From Fusobacterium sp. FSA-380-WT-3A (GTDB lineage Bacteria > Fusobacteriota > Fusobacteriia > Fusobacteriales > Fusobacteriaceae), in contig NZ_JABAFQ010000009.1 of the NCBI RefSeq assembly GCF_012843705.1, forward strand, positions 1-64,000: 64,000 bases of DNA. The letters run 5' to 3'. Within the stretch, counting starts at the first letter, position 1. Every line of letters begins with the position of its first letter. Below, in pieces: positions 52,806 to 60,980 of the stretch. The notes under the pieces were generated by a model. That model searched no databases, was not told where the DNA came from, and saw only the letters and a list, made by a program, of their open reading frames with translations. A program made the position numbers and the translations under genes.

Positions 52806-53877
52806 TTTCTCCCTCTACATCTTTAGTAGATTTTTTCTCTAAAACTTTAATATCAACTCTCATTCCTGTTAATTTTGCTGCTAATCTAGCATTTTGTCCA
52901 TTTTTACCAATAGCTAATGAAAGTTGAGAAGGTTCTACTATTACTCTTGCTGTAGTTCCATCTTCTAAAATTTCTACACTATTAACTTTTGCTGGACTTA
53001 ATACAGCTGATACAAATTCTTCCATTGAATCTTTCCACTCAACTATATCAATCTTTTCTCCATTTAACTCATCAACTATATTTTTTATTCTAAGCCCTTT
53101 TTGTCCAATACAAGCTCCTATAGTATCTATATTTTTATCTTTTGAATATACAGCTATCTTAGCTCTTGAACCAGCTTCTCTAGCTACTGATTTTATTTCA
53201 ATTAATCCTTCAGCTATTTCAGGAATTTCTAATTCAAATAATTTTCTTAATAAACCTTCATTTTTTCTTGAAATCACAACTCTAGGGAATTTATTAGTTT
53301 TTTCAACCTCAGCTACATAAACTTTTATTCTTTCTCCAACTCTATATACATCAGCTGGTGATTGTTCCATAGTTGGTAAAAAAGCCTCTGTTCCATCAAA
53401 CTCTATAAAAATACTTCTTTTCTCATCTATTCTTCTAATAATTCCTGTCATAATATCAAATTCTTTAGCTTTAAATTTTTCATAGATGTTACTTCTTTCA
53501 GCTTCTCTTACTTTTTGGATAACTATTTGTTTTCCATTTTGAATCGCATTTCTTCTAAATTCTTCACAGTTTACAGGAACTTTTACTATATCTCCTATTT
53601 TACAATTTTTCTTTGTAACTTCTTTTGCATCAGCTGGACTGATTTCAAGTGCAGCATCATATACATCATCTACTACTTTTTTAATTTCGTAAACTTTTAT
53701 CTCTCCACTTTCTCTGTCAATCTCAACTTGAACATTTTCTTCTTCACCAAAATGTTTTTTATAAGCTGCCAAAAGAGCTTGTTCAACTGTTTCTAATAAA
53801 CTTTCTTTACTAATTCCTTTTTCTTGTTCTAGAGTAGCTAGAGCTTCAAGAAAAATTTTTCCATCTTTTCCTTTCAT
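52798..53877 (-). CDS. nusA: Transcription termination/antitermination factor NusA
   Basis: NusA binds RNA polymerase and modulates pausing and termination. The N-terminal polymerase-binding domain (1-125) is followed by S1 (about 130-200, IMTGIIRRIDEKRSIFIEFDGTEAFLP), KH1 and KH2 (GACIGQKGLRIKNI and LAIGKNGQNARLAAKLTG). 359 residues without the Escherichia coli acidic repeats, the Gram-positive size. It lies between rimP and the YlxR-YlxQ fusion. Confidence 0.96.
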   Translation of the reverse strand: MKGKDGKIFLEALATLEQEKGISKESLLETVEQALLAAYKKHFGEEENVQVEIDRESGEIKVYEIKKVVDDVYDAALEISPADAKEVTKKNCKIGDIVKVPVNCEEFRRNAIQNGKQIVIQKVREAERSNIYEKFKAKEFDIMTGIIRRIDEKRSIFIEFDGTEAFLPTMEQSPADVYRVGERIKVYVAEVEKTNKFPRVVISRKNEGLLRKLFELEIPEIAEGLIEIKSVAREAGSRAKIAVYSKDKNIDTIGACIGQKGLRIKNIVDELNGEKIDIVEWKDSMEEFVSAVLSPAKVNSVEILEDGTTARVIVEPSQLSLAIGKNGQNARLAAKLTGMRVDIKVLEKKSTKDVEGENE

Positions 53878-53905
53878 TATTTTCCTCCTAAAGTAGACTT
53901 ATAAA

Positions 53906-54382
53906 TTAAATATTTTTGAAGTCATATACTAAATTAGCTTTTCTAATTTCTTTAAATGGTATTTCTAACATTTCTTTGTTGGTTTTAAGAAAAACAGTTT
54001 CATTTTCAAATTTTTCTAAAATTCCTTCAAAATTTTTATTTTCATTTATTTTATGTTTTAAACTTACTTTTATTTTGTTTCCTACAAATCTAACATAATC
54101 TTTTTCTTTTTTTAATGGCCTTTCCACTCCAGGAGAAGAAATTTCTAAGAAAAATTTTTCATCGATAATCTTATCAATATCATCTTCTACTGCAATACTA
54201 ACCTTAGCACAATCATCTAATGAAACTTCTTTATCTAAGAACTCAATATAAATTCTTACATAAAAATATCCACCTTCTTGAAGATATTCAATATCAACTA
54301 ATTCTAGTCCTTGTTCCTTCAATACAGGTAAAACAATCTTTTCAATTTTTCCTATTATTTCATTTGTATTTTCTTTTGACAA
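53906..54382 (-). CDS. rimP: Ribosome maturation factor RimP
   Basis: RimP helps 30S maturation. Family motifs are GLELVDIEYLQEGGYFYVRIYI and FFLEISSPGVERPLKKEKDYVRFVG, followed by a C-terminal SH3-like domain. Start is uncertain. I use the TTG at 54382, which has GAGGTGA six bases upstream and gives 158 residues, like relatives that begin near this point. An ATG at 54412 adds ten residues but has no ribosome site and sits against the leader hairpin. First gene of the long rimP-to-valS run. Confidence 0.92.
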   Translation of the reverse strand: MSKENTNEIIGKIEKIVLPVLKEQGLELVDIEYLQEGGYFYVRIYIEFLDKEVSLDDCAKVSIAVEDDIDKIIDEKFFLEISSPGVERPLKKEKDYVRFVGNKIKVSLKHKINENKNFEGILEKFENETVFLKTNKEMLEIPFKEIRKANLVYDFKNI

Positions 54383-54418
54383 ATATGTCACCTCACTTTC
54401 ATTTTTAGCCATAAATAA

Positions 54419-54438
54419 AGAGTGGGTTGCCCCACTCT
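54419..54438 (-). promoter_or_regulatory. Attenuator-like hairpin in the rimP leader
   Basis: A GC-rich 8-bp stem (AGAGTGGG at 54419-54426, CCCACTCT at 54431-54438) with loop TTGC, followed on the minus strand by TTTATTTATGG. It lies between the promoter and rimP and could cause partial termination, giving NusA or another factor a control point. Confidence 0.5.
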
Positions 54439-54468
54439 CTCCACAAGCTAGTATAATTAATCTAGTGT

Positions 54469-54497
54469 ATTATAACATAATTTTTCAAAAAAATCAA
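54469..54497 (-). promoter_or_regulatory. Promoter of the rimP-nusA-infB run
   Basis: On the minus strand TTGATT (54497-54492), a 17-base spacer and TATAAT (54474-54469). The predicted start is just before the leader hairpin and upstream of rimP. An imperfect palindrome CTAGTATAATTAATCTAG (54449-54466) lies right after the -10. Confidence 0.6.
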
Positions 54498-54640
54498 ATT
54501 ATTATTAAATAAAATGATTATTTTCTATTGTAGAATTTTTATTTATGTTGAGCAATTTATCTATCTTTTTGTTATTTTATCCATGAATTTTTTTTAGACT
54601 TTTTTTATCTGAAAAAAGTTTGATATAAAAGTATTTTTTG

Positions 54641-54670
54641 TTGACAAAAAATATTTATAAGTGATAGAAT
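54641..54670 (+). promoter_or_regulatory. Promoter of the marR-ABC transporter operon
   Basis: TTGACA (54641-54646), an 18-base spacer and TAGAAT (54665-54670). The likely start point lies in the palindrome at 54668-54689. Confidence 0.65.
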
Positions 54671-54689
54671 ACTTTTATATAAAAGTATT
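54668..54689 (+). promoter_or_regulatory. Probable MarR operator
   Basis: A perfect 22-base palindrome (half-site AATACTTTTAT) spans the end of the -10 box and the expected start point, just before marR. A second copy of its right half plus flank (ATATAAAAGTATTTTT, 16 bases) lies at 54623-54638, upstream of the -35. This is the layout of an autoregulated MarR promoter. Confidence 0.65.
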
Positions 54690-54707
54690 TTTAGGAGGTA
54701 GATTTTT

Positions 54708-55163
54708 ATGAAAAAGGAAATTTTTTCAAATAAAATTAGCAACATTAGATACTGTTGTAATTTTTTAATTAATCAAGAGCTAACTAACTATGGTTTTCCA
54801 GAATTACAATCATCTTATGGAGCAATTATCTATACTCTTTTTAATTATCATCCTCTTACTATGAAGGAGCTAGCTGAAAAAGTTCAAAGAGACCCCTCAA
54901 CTCTTACGGTTTTAGTCAAGAAATTAATTGAAAAAGGTTATATAGAAAAAATTGATAATGAAAAAGATTCCCGTTCTAAATTAATCATACTTACTGAAAA
55001 ATCTTATAAAGCGAAAAAAGTTTTTGATAAAATTTCTGAAAAATTAAATAGTGTTATTTGGAAAGACTTTTCTGAAGAAGAGATAAAAACCCTTTGTAAT
55101 GGTTTAGAAAAAATTCATAAAAATTTAAAATCTTTTAACCAATCAGAAATTAATAGGAGGTAA
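54708..55163 (+). CDS. MarR family transcriptional regulator
   Basis: A 151-residue winged-helix regulator. Helix-turn-helix and wing: LTMKELAEKVQRDPSTLTVLVKKLIEKGYIEKIDNEKDSRSKLIILTEK, with the DxRS wing motif of the MarR family. Dimer helices are at both ends. The N-terminus has two Cys (RYCCNF), a possible redox or ligand site. AGGAGG before the ATG. It is followed four bases later by an amino-acid ABC importer, so it probably controls that operon and itself through the palindrome at 54668. Effector unknown. Confidence 0.9.
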   Translation: MKKEIFSNKISNIRYCCNFLINQELTNYGFPELQSSYGAIIYTLFNYHPLTMKELAEKVQRDPSTLTVLVKKLIEKGYIEKIDNEKDSRSKLIILTEKSYKAKKVFDKISEKLNSVIWKDFSEEEIKTLCNGLEKIHKNLKSFNQSEINRR

Positions 55164-55166
55164 TTT

Positions 55167-55976
55167 ATGAAAAAATTATTATTGCTTTTTATTTTAATAA
55201 CAGGAATATTATTTACAAGTTGTGGAGAAAATAAAAAAGATGATGAAAATAAAACTTTAATTGTTGGAATGGAACTTGCATATCCTCCATTTGAAACAAA
55301 AGATTCTAATGGAAATCCTATAGGAATAAGTGTAGATTTTGCAAAAGAGTTTGGAAAATTTATAGGAAAAGATGTAAAAATTGAGAATATAGCTTGGGAT
55401 GGACTTATTCCATCAATTCAAACTAAAAAAGTAGATATGGTAATTTCTTCTATGACTATAACAGAAGAAAGAAAAAATATAGTAGACTTTTCTAATCCTT
55501 ATGCTAATTCTCTTTTAGGAATGTTAATAAATAAAAATTCTCCTATTAAGGATGCTAATGACTTAAACAATAGTAATATAACTGTAGCTGTAAAAACTGG
55601 TTCTACTGGATTTATTTATGCTAATAAATATTTAACTAATGCTAAAATAACTTCCCTTGCTGATGAAAGTGCTTGTGTTACTGAAGTTATTCAAGGAAAA
55701 GCTGACGTATTTTTATATGACCAACTTACTATATATAGAAATTGGCAAAAAAATCAAAATACTACTAAAGCTGTATTTATCCCTTTCCAAAATCCTGAAA
55801 AATGGGGTGTTGCTTTTAGAAAAGGAGATACAGAACTTCTAAATAAAATGAATGAATTTATAGATAAATTTAATAAAGAGGATGGATTTGATAAGTTAAC
55901 AGAAAAATATCTGTCTGAAGAAAAAGAAAACTTTGATAAATTAGGATTCAAATGGTTTTTTGATTTAAGTGAATAG
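55167..55976 (+). CDS. Amino-acid ABC transporter substrate-binding lipoprotein
   Basis: A family 3 solute-binding protein. Lipoprotein signal with lipobox FTSC (Cys19), then LIVGMELAYPPFETKDSNGNPIGISVDFAKEF, the hallmark start of polar amino-acid binders, WDGLIPSIQTKKVDMVISSMTIT, and a late YDQLTI region. 269 residues. Sequence does not show which amino acid is bound. AGGAGG before the ATG. It is followed by the permease and ATPase of the same system. Confidence 0.93.
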   Translation: MKKLLLLFILITGILFTSCGENKKDDENKTLIVGMELAYPPFETKDSNGNPIGISVDFAKEFGKFIGKDVKIENIAWDGLIPSIQTKKVDMVISSMTITEERKNIVDFSNPYANSLLGMLINKNSPIKDANDLNNSNITVAVKTGSTGFIYANKYLTNAKITSLADESACVTEVIQGKADVFLYDQLTIYRNWQKNQNTTKAVFIPFQNPEKWGVAFRKGDTELLNKMNEFIDKFNKEDGFDKLTEKYLSEEKENFDKLGFKWFFDLSE

Positions 55977-55979
55977 GAG

Positions 55980-56765
55980 ATGATTAAAATAAAAAATTTA
56001 TTCTTAATTACTGATAAAAAAATATCTCTCTTAAAGTTTTTAATAAATATTTTTATTTTAGGAATAATAATTTTTTCTATTGGATATTTTTCCTTTAAAA
56101 AAATAGGACTTACTCTTGATTTCAGTTTTTTAATTATTTTAAAATCAAGATTGATAAAAGGTTTTCTTATGACTTTTTATATAAGTCTTGGAAGTTTTAT
56201 TTTGAGTTCTTTAATTGGAGTAATTACTGTATTATTCCAAAAATCCAATATAATTATATTAAGATATATCTCTCTTCTATATGTAAAATTTATAAGAGGA
56301 ACTCCTCTTATTATGCAAATTTATCTTTTTTTCTATATAATTGGAACTGCTTGGGAAATTGAAAATAGATTTATTGCTGGAGTAATGATTTTATCTATCT
56401 TTGAGGGAGCATATATTTCTGAAATTCTAAGAGGAAGCTTAGATTCTATTGATAAAAGTCAATTAGAAATTGGAAAATCTGTTGGTTTTACTAAAAAACA
56501 AATTTTTAAATTTATTATTTTTCCTCAACTAATGGCTAGAACTATGCCAGCTCTTACAGGACAATTTGCTTCTATTGTAAAAGATTCATCACTTTTATCC
56601 ATAATAGCTATAATAGAATTAACTCAAACTATGAGAGAAATTTCAGCTACCAATTTTAAATTATTTGAATCTTATATGGCTTTAGGTTTACTTTATCTTG
56701 TATTTACTCTTCCACTTTCATACATAAGTGAAAAACTAGAAAGGAGGTTTAAATATGAAAGTTAA
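55980..56765 (+). CDS. Amino-acid ABC transporter permease
   Basis: Inner-membrane permease of the HisM/GlnP type, 261 residues, about five helices after an N-terminal extension with an additional hydrophobic segment (about 20-38). GFLMTFYISLGSFILSSLIG, FIRGTPLIMQIYLFFYIIG and the EAA loop EIGKSVGFTKKQIFKFIIFPQ are typical. The start is odd: AGGAG lies directly against the ATG at 55980, with no spacer. Coupled translation from the binding-protein gene, three bases upstream, may compensate; a rare AUU/AUA start would be better spaced. Confidence 0.9.
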   Translation: MIKIKNLFLITDKKISLLKFLINIFILGIIIFSIGYFSFKKIGLTLDFSFLIILKSRLIKGFLMTFYISLGSFILSSLIGVITVLFQKSNIIILRYISLLYVKFIRGTPLIMQIYLFFYIIGTAWEIENRFIAGVMILSIFEGAYISEILRGSLDSIDKSQLEIGKSVGFTKKQIFKFIIFPQLMARTMPALTGQFASIVKDSSLLSIIAIIELTQTMREISATNFKLFESYMALGLLYLVFTLPLSYISEKLERRFKYES

Positions 56766-57492
56766 ACTAAAAAATCTTTCTAAAAATTTTGAAAATAATA
56801 GAAGCATCTTAAAAAATATAAATTTTAATGAAGAAGTGCATTCTCTTGCTATTATAGGTCCATCTGGTGGTGGAAAATCTACTCTTCTAAAAATAATTGG
56901 TGGACTTATTAGCCCTACTATTGGAGAAGTAGAGATAGATGAAAATAAATTATCCTTTTCTGAGAGCGAACTTTTTAAATATAGAAAATCTATTGGATTT
57001 ATATTTCAACAAGATGGACTTTTTAAGCATATGACAGTCCTTGAAAATATTATTATTCCTCTTATACATGTTCATGGTTATAGTGAGGAAAAAGCAAAAA
57101 AAATAGCTCTATCTCTTTTAAAAAGATTTGGACTTGAAAAAGAGATTAATAAAAAACCTTTTGAATTATCTGGTGGACAAAAACAAAGGGTGGGAATAGC
57201 TAGAGCTTTGGCTCCTAAACCTAAATTTTTATTATTTGATGAACCAACTTCTGCTTTAGACCCTGAATATACTGTTGAAGTTTTGGATATTATAAAAGAG
57301 CTTAAAGATGAAGGAATTGATTTTATCATAGTAACTCATGAAATGGGATTTGCTAGACATGCTTGTGATAAAGTTTGTTTTTTATATGATGGAGATATAT
57401 TAGAATATGGAGATAGTTCAGAAATTTTTACTAATCCATCTTCTAAAGAATTACAAAATTTTTTAGGAAAACTTTTAGAATGGAATATATAA
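56755..57492 (+). CDS. Amino-acid ABC transporter ATPase
   Basis: ATPase of the GlnQ type, 245 residues. Walker A GPSGGGKST, Q-loop FIFQQDGLFKHMTVLENI, signature LSGGQKQRVGIARAL, Walker B FLLFDEPTSALDPE and the H-loop VTHEMGFARH. AAGGAGG lies before the ATG, and the gene overlaps the permease by 11 bases. It energises the importer. Confidence 0.95.
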   Translation: MKVKLKNLSKNFENNRSILKNINFNEEVHSLAIIGPSGGGKSTLLKIIGGLISPTIGEVEIDENKLSFSESELFKYRKSIGFIFQQDGLFKHMTVLENIIIPLIHVHGYSEEKAKKIALSLLKRFGLEKEINKKPFELSGGQKQRVGIARALAPKPKFLLFDEPTSALDPEYTVEVLDIIKELKDEGIDFIIVTHEMGFARHACDKVCFLYDGDILEYGDSSEIFTNPSSKELQNFLGKLLEWNI

Positions 57493-57508
57493 AATTTTAG
57501 GGGGATTT

Positions 57509-57805
57509 ATGAAAAAGAAATTTGCTTTTATTCTAATGGGAAAAGACTACTCTGAAAAAGATAATACTACTTTTGAAACTAAAAATTGTATAACTTATAT
57601 CTGTACTGTAAAAAGTTTTGAGGAAGCTTATAAAAAAGTTTTAGAATTAAAAGAAAATGGAGTTGGAGCTATAGAAGTATGTGGAGCATTTGGAAAAGAG
57701 AGAGCTGAAAAAATTATAGAACTTACTGATAATAAAGTAGCTGTTGGATATGTAGTTCATGACCCTAAACAAGATGATTTATTTATGAAATTTTTTGGAA
57801 ATTAA
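57509..57805 (+). CDS. DUF6506-like small protein
   Basis: A 98-residue cytoplasmic alpha/beta protein of the DUF6506 type, of unknown function: KKKFAFILMGKDYSEKDNTT at the start, then SFEEAYKKVLELKENGVGAIEVCGAFG and NKVAVGYVVHDP. It lies 16 bases after the ATPase gene and before the operon terminator, so it is part of the MarR-controlled unit. It may process or sense the transported compound; no catalytic residues are evident beyond a conserved-looking Cys in EVCGAFG. Confidence 0.7.
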   Translation: MKKKFAFILMGKDYSEKDNTTFETKNCITYICTVKSFEEAYKKVLELKENGVGAIEVCGAFGKERAEKIIELTDNKVAVGYVVHDPKQDDLFMKFFGN

Positions 57806-57820
57806 AAATATTATTTGATG

Positions 57821-57854
57821 TGTAACCAAAAAATATTTTTTGGTTACATTTTTT
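57821..57854 (+). terminator. Terminator of the ABC importer operon
   Basis: A perfect inverted repeat (14-base half TGTAACCAAAAAAT, 57821-57848) followed by six T. It comes just after the DUF6506 gene. Confidence 0.88.
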
Positions 57855-58017
57855 ATATTATAATTTAATATTTTTAAAAGCGATTCAGTCAAAGTTATAA
57901 AAAACTATACAATACTATTTCTTTAATTAAGAAATTTATTTTAAAAAAAATATAGATACATTTACTAAAAATATTTTTTAATAGCAAATATATCTATAAT
58001 TATTTTTTTGTTTATTT

Positions 58018-58788
58018 TTATATAAACTTTCTTATCAATACTTTTACTTTTCCCTTTTTATTTTCTCCTAACTCCTTAGAAAAAATAAATTTTCCTACTT
58101 TTTTAATAGTTATAACATCATTTTCTTTTATTTCTACAGATTTATCTCTTTGGATATTATAATTTAACATTACCAATCCCTCTTCTATAAAAGTAACTGC
58201 CTTTTGTCTTGAAGTATTAGCAATTTCAGATACCACACTGTCAAATCTAGCTGATGGAATTGTAATAACTATTTCTTGAAACTCACTTTTAGGAATTTCA
58301 TTTTCATCTATTTCAAATATTTTTACAGGAACATTTGAAACTTTTTCAAGCTCATCTAAAAAACTAAACTTTTCTTTATAAATAACTCCATAAGCTATAT
58401 TGTCCTTTACAATTAAATCTCCTAAAATTTCTCTCTTTATTCCAAGACTCATTATAGTTCCTAAGAAATCTTTATGAAACAACTCTCTGAATTTATTTTT
58501 TCCATCAATTTTAAAATAAGTGAGATTAAATTCTGGCATATCTTGAGAAAAATTTTCAGGAATAATAATTATATTTTTCTTTTCACTATCTTCTCTCAAA
58601 CCTTTAAATAAAAATTTAGTCCTGTTAATATTTATTTTTTCTAAAACACTCCAAATATTAGGTGGATAAAATTCTTCTGTTTCTATATAATAATCTATAC
58701 TGTTAGCAAGTTCTATATTTTCCCACAATTTTACAATTAAATCTTTATTTTCATCTTTAAAAAGATTTAAAAAATTTTTCTTATCCAT
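58018..58788 (-). CDS. RNA-binding S4-domain protein, YlmH-like
   Basis: YlmH-family proteins bind ribosomal or tRNA-related RNA; in Bacillus the gene is in the division cluster near sepF. The C-terminal S4 domain (about 178-240) is clear: ARFDSVVSEIANTSRQKAVTFIEEGLVMLNY, then VEIKENDVITIKKVGKF. The middle domain has LGTIMSLGIKREILGDLIV, a YlmH hallmark. 256 residues, normal. The gene is alone here. Confidence 0.88.
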   Translation of the reverse strand: MDKKNFLNLFKDENKDLIVKLWENIELANSIDYYIETEEFYPPNIWSVLEKININRTKFLFKGLREDSEKKNIIIIPENFSQDMPEFNLTYFKIDGKNKFRELFHKDFLGTIMSLGIKREILGDLIVKDNIAYGVIYKEKFSFLDELEKVSNVPVKIFEIDENEIPKSEFQEIVITIPSARFDSVVSEIANTSRQKAVTFIEEGLVMLNYNIQRDKSVEIKENDVITIKKVGKFIFSKELGENKKGKVKVLIRKFI

Positions 58789-58934
58789 ATTTCTTCCTTT
58801 CTTTTTTTATAAATTATATCACAGTCTTTTCTCTTTTCCACCACTATTATTTTATAATTTTTACTCTTTTATAAATTCCATAATTATGGTATCATATAAT
58901 ATAAAATTACATTAATATAATTGAGGTAAAAGTT

Positions 58935-60185
58935 ATGAAAAAACTTATAATAATCATGCTTGTGTTGTTAGGAATAAATTCTTTTTCCTATGATTTCCCT
59001 TTGAAAGATCCATATATTGCTACAGTATTTGGTTCTTCTACTCTTATGACACAAGGAGTTGTTGAGAAAATTCCATTAAAACTTTATAGAACTGAACTAA
59101 TTTCTACTAGAGAAATTCCTGAAAATTTAGAATATCAAAAAGGTTATAAATTTTCTGTGGCTTTACAAAAGAAAAAGGCCCCACTTGTATTTATATTATC
59201 AGGTACAAGTTCAAGTTCTACATCATTAAAAACCCAATATTTCCAAAGAATTTTTTATACTGCTGGTTACCATGTAGTTGGTATTTCATCTATCACTAAT
59301 ACAAATTCATTGGTTGCTCTTTCTTATGAAAAAATTCCTGGAAATTTAATGAATGATGGAATGGATATTTATAGAGGGCTAAAATACATTAAAAATTTAG
59401 TTGAAAAAAAAGCTCAAGTTGAAGATTATAATATTATGGGATATAGTTTAGGGGGAACTCACTCAGCTATAATTTCATTTATTGATAGTAAAGAAAAAAC
59501 TTTTAATTTTAATAAAGTCTTTATGTTAAATCCTGCTGTAAATCTTTATGAATCAGCTGCTATCCTAGATAATATGCTTGTAGAGGGAACTGACAACAAC
59601 ATAGATAATTTCTTTATAAAAGTAAATAGTCTTATGGGATTACTTTCTAGTTATAGAGAAGGATTTAAAAATATTTCTGGTAATCCTTATGAAGTTTTAA
59701 AAGCTCTTAATGTTACTGAAAAAGATTTAAAAATGGGAATAGGTTTAGTATTTAGACTTAACTCTATTGATATTAACTTTTTAACTGATTATGTTAATGA
59801 TATGAAAGTTTATTCTAATGGAAAAATAGAAAAATACGAAAATATGGGTAAATATTTTGAAAAAATAAATTTTGCTGATTTTGGAGATTATATTGAAAAA
59901 ATAGCATTACCTTATTATCGACAACATTACAAGAAGAATATGACTGTAAAAGAGATTTCTAAATTTACAGATTTAAAAATGATTGAAGATTATTTAAAAA
60001 CTGCTAAAAATATTAGATGTGTTACTAATAAAGATGAAATTATCCTTACTAAAAAACATTTTAATTTCTTAAAGAAAACTTTTGGTAAAAACTTATATAT
60101 CTACCCTTATGGTGGACATTGTGGAAATATGTTCTATCAAGAAAATGTAGATTATATGCTTAACTTTATGAAAGAGGGGAGATAA
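58935..60185 (+). CDS. Exported alpha/beta hydrolase next to mlaA
   Basis: A 416-residue protein with a signal peptide (KKLIIIMLVLLGINSFS). The hydrolase core includes VFILSGTSSSSTSLKTQYF and the nucleophile elbow YNIMGYSLGGTHSA (Gly-Tyr-Ser-Leu-Gly); the acid may be in RCVTNKDEIIL and the His in YPYGGHCGNM near the C-terminus. A TATAAT lies at 58895. It is followed after two bases by mlaA, so the two are one unit. A periplasmic phospholipase or esterase acting with lipid trafficking is a reasonable inference; the substrate is unproven. Confidence 0.78.
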   Translation: MKKLIIIMLVLLGINSFSYDFPLKDPYIATVFGSSTLMTQGVVEKIPLKLYRTELISTREIPENLEYQKGYKFSVALQKKKAPLVFILSGTSSSSTSLKTQYFQRIFYTAGYHVVGISSITNTNSLVALSYEKIPGNLMNDGMDIYRGLKYIKNLVEKKAQVEDYNIMGYSLGGTHSAIISFIDSKEKTFNFNKVFMLNPAVNLYESAAILDNMLVEGTDNNIDNFFIKVNSLMGLLSSYREGFKNISGNPYEVLKALNVTEKDLKMGIGLVFRLNSIDINFLTDYVNDMKVYSNGKIEKYENMGKYFEKINFADFGDYIEKIALPYYRQHYKKNMTVKEISKFTDLKMIEDYLKTAKNIRCVTNKDEIILTKKHFNFLKKTFGKNLYIYPYGGHCGNMFYQENVDYMLNFMKEGR

Positions 60186-60187
60186 TT

Positions 60188-60961
60188 ATGAAAAAATCAT
60201 TTAAGGTAACTTTATTAGTTTTGATTTCTTCTTTTATGATTTCTTGTTCATCAGTTGAGAAAAAAGTTAAAGTATCAAATCAAGAATATATAGAACTTCA
60301 AGTAGAAGAAGATAAAAATATCTTATTTGGAAAGACTGATTATCTTTCTCCACTTAATAGAAGATTTTATGCTTTTAACTGTTTTGCTGATAGAACTGTT
60401 ATTTATCCTGTAATGACAACTTATGATTATTATGTACCTAATTTTGTACAAGATAGAGTTAAAAATTTTGTTAGTAACTTTGGAGATATTAGAAATACAG
60501 CTAATCTTTTATTACAATTTAGAATATTAGAGGCAGTGGAATCTACTTTTAGATTTGCCATTAACTCTACAATAGGAATTTTAGGAATGTTTGATGTAGC
60601 AAGTGAAATGGGAATTAAAAAATATCAGGAAAGTTTAGGAAATACTTTAGCTTATTATGGAGTTGGAGAAGGATTTTATATTATGGCTCCTTTAATTGGT
60701 CCTACTACTTTAAGAGATTCTATTGGGATGGGTGCTGAAGGATATGGTTTAGCTGAACTTGACCCATATGATGTAATTAACATAGATGTAGCAACTATTT
60801 GGTTTTCTACTTTAGTTGGCTTTCAAATGAAAAAAGATGCGAATATTTATTTCGGAGAATCTGATTATATATTTGAGTATGAATATCTTAATTATTTAAG
60901 TTCAAAAATGAGAGAATTTAATTTACAACAGGCAAAAAATACAAGAAAAAATATTTTTTAA
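60188..60961 (+). CDS. mlaA: MlaA family outer-membrane lipoprotein
   Basis: MlaA (VacJ) removes misplaced phospholipids from the outer leaflet. The lipobox is ISC (Cys20). Family sequence: LSPLNRRFYAFNCFADRTVIYPV, VQDRVKNFVSNFGDIRNTANLLLQ, FRFAINSTIGILGMFDVASEMGI, and MAPLIGPTTLRDSIGMG. 257 residues, normal. It starts almost immediately after the hydrolase gene. The presence of this protein argues for an outer membrane. Confidence 0.93.
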   Translation: MKKSFKVTLLVLISSFMISCSSVEKKVKVSNQEYIELQVEEDKNILFGKTDYLSPLNRRFYAFNCFADRTVIYPVMTTYDYYVPNFVQDRVKNFVSNFGDIRNTANLLLQFRILEAVESTFRFAINSTIGILGMFDVASEMGIKKYQESLGNTLAYYGVGEGFYIMAPLIGPTTLRDSIGMGAEGYGLAELDPYDVINIDVATIWFSTLVGFQMKKDANIYFGESDYIFEYEYLNYLSSKMREFNLQQAKNTRKNIF

Positions 60962-60980
60962 TTTTATAGAAAGGAAAAAA

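Noticed and set aside
54720..57500. MarR operon as a multidrug efflux unit
   Set aside because: The downstream genes are an importer (lipoprotein binder, HisM-type permease, GlnQ-type ATPase), not an exporter.
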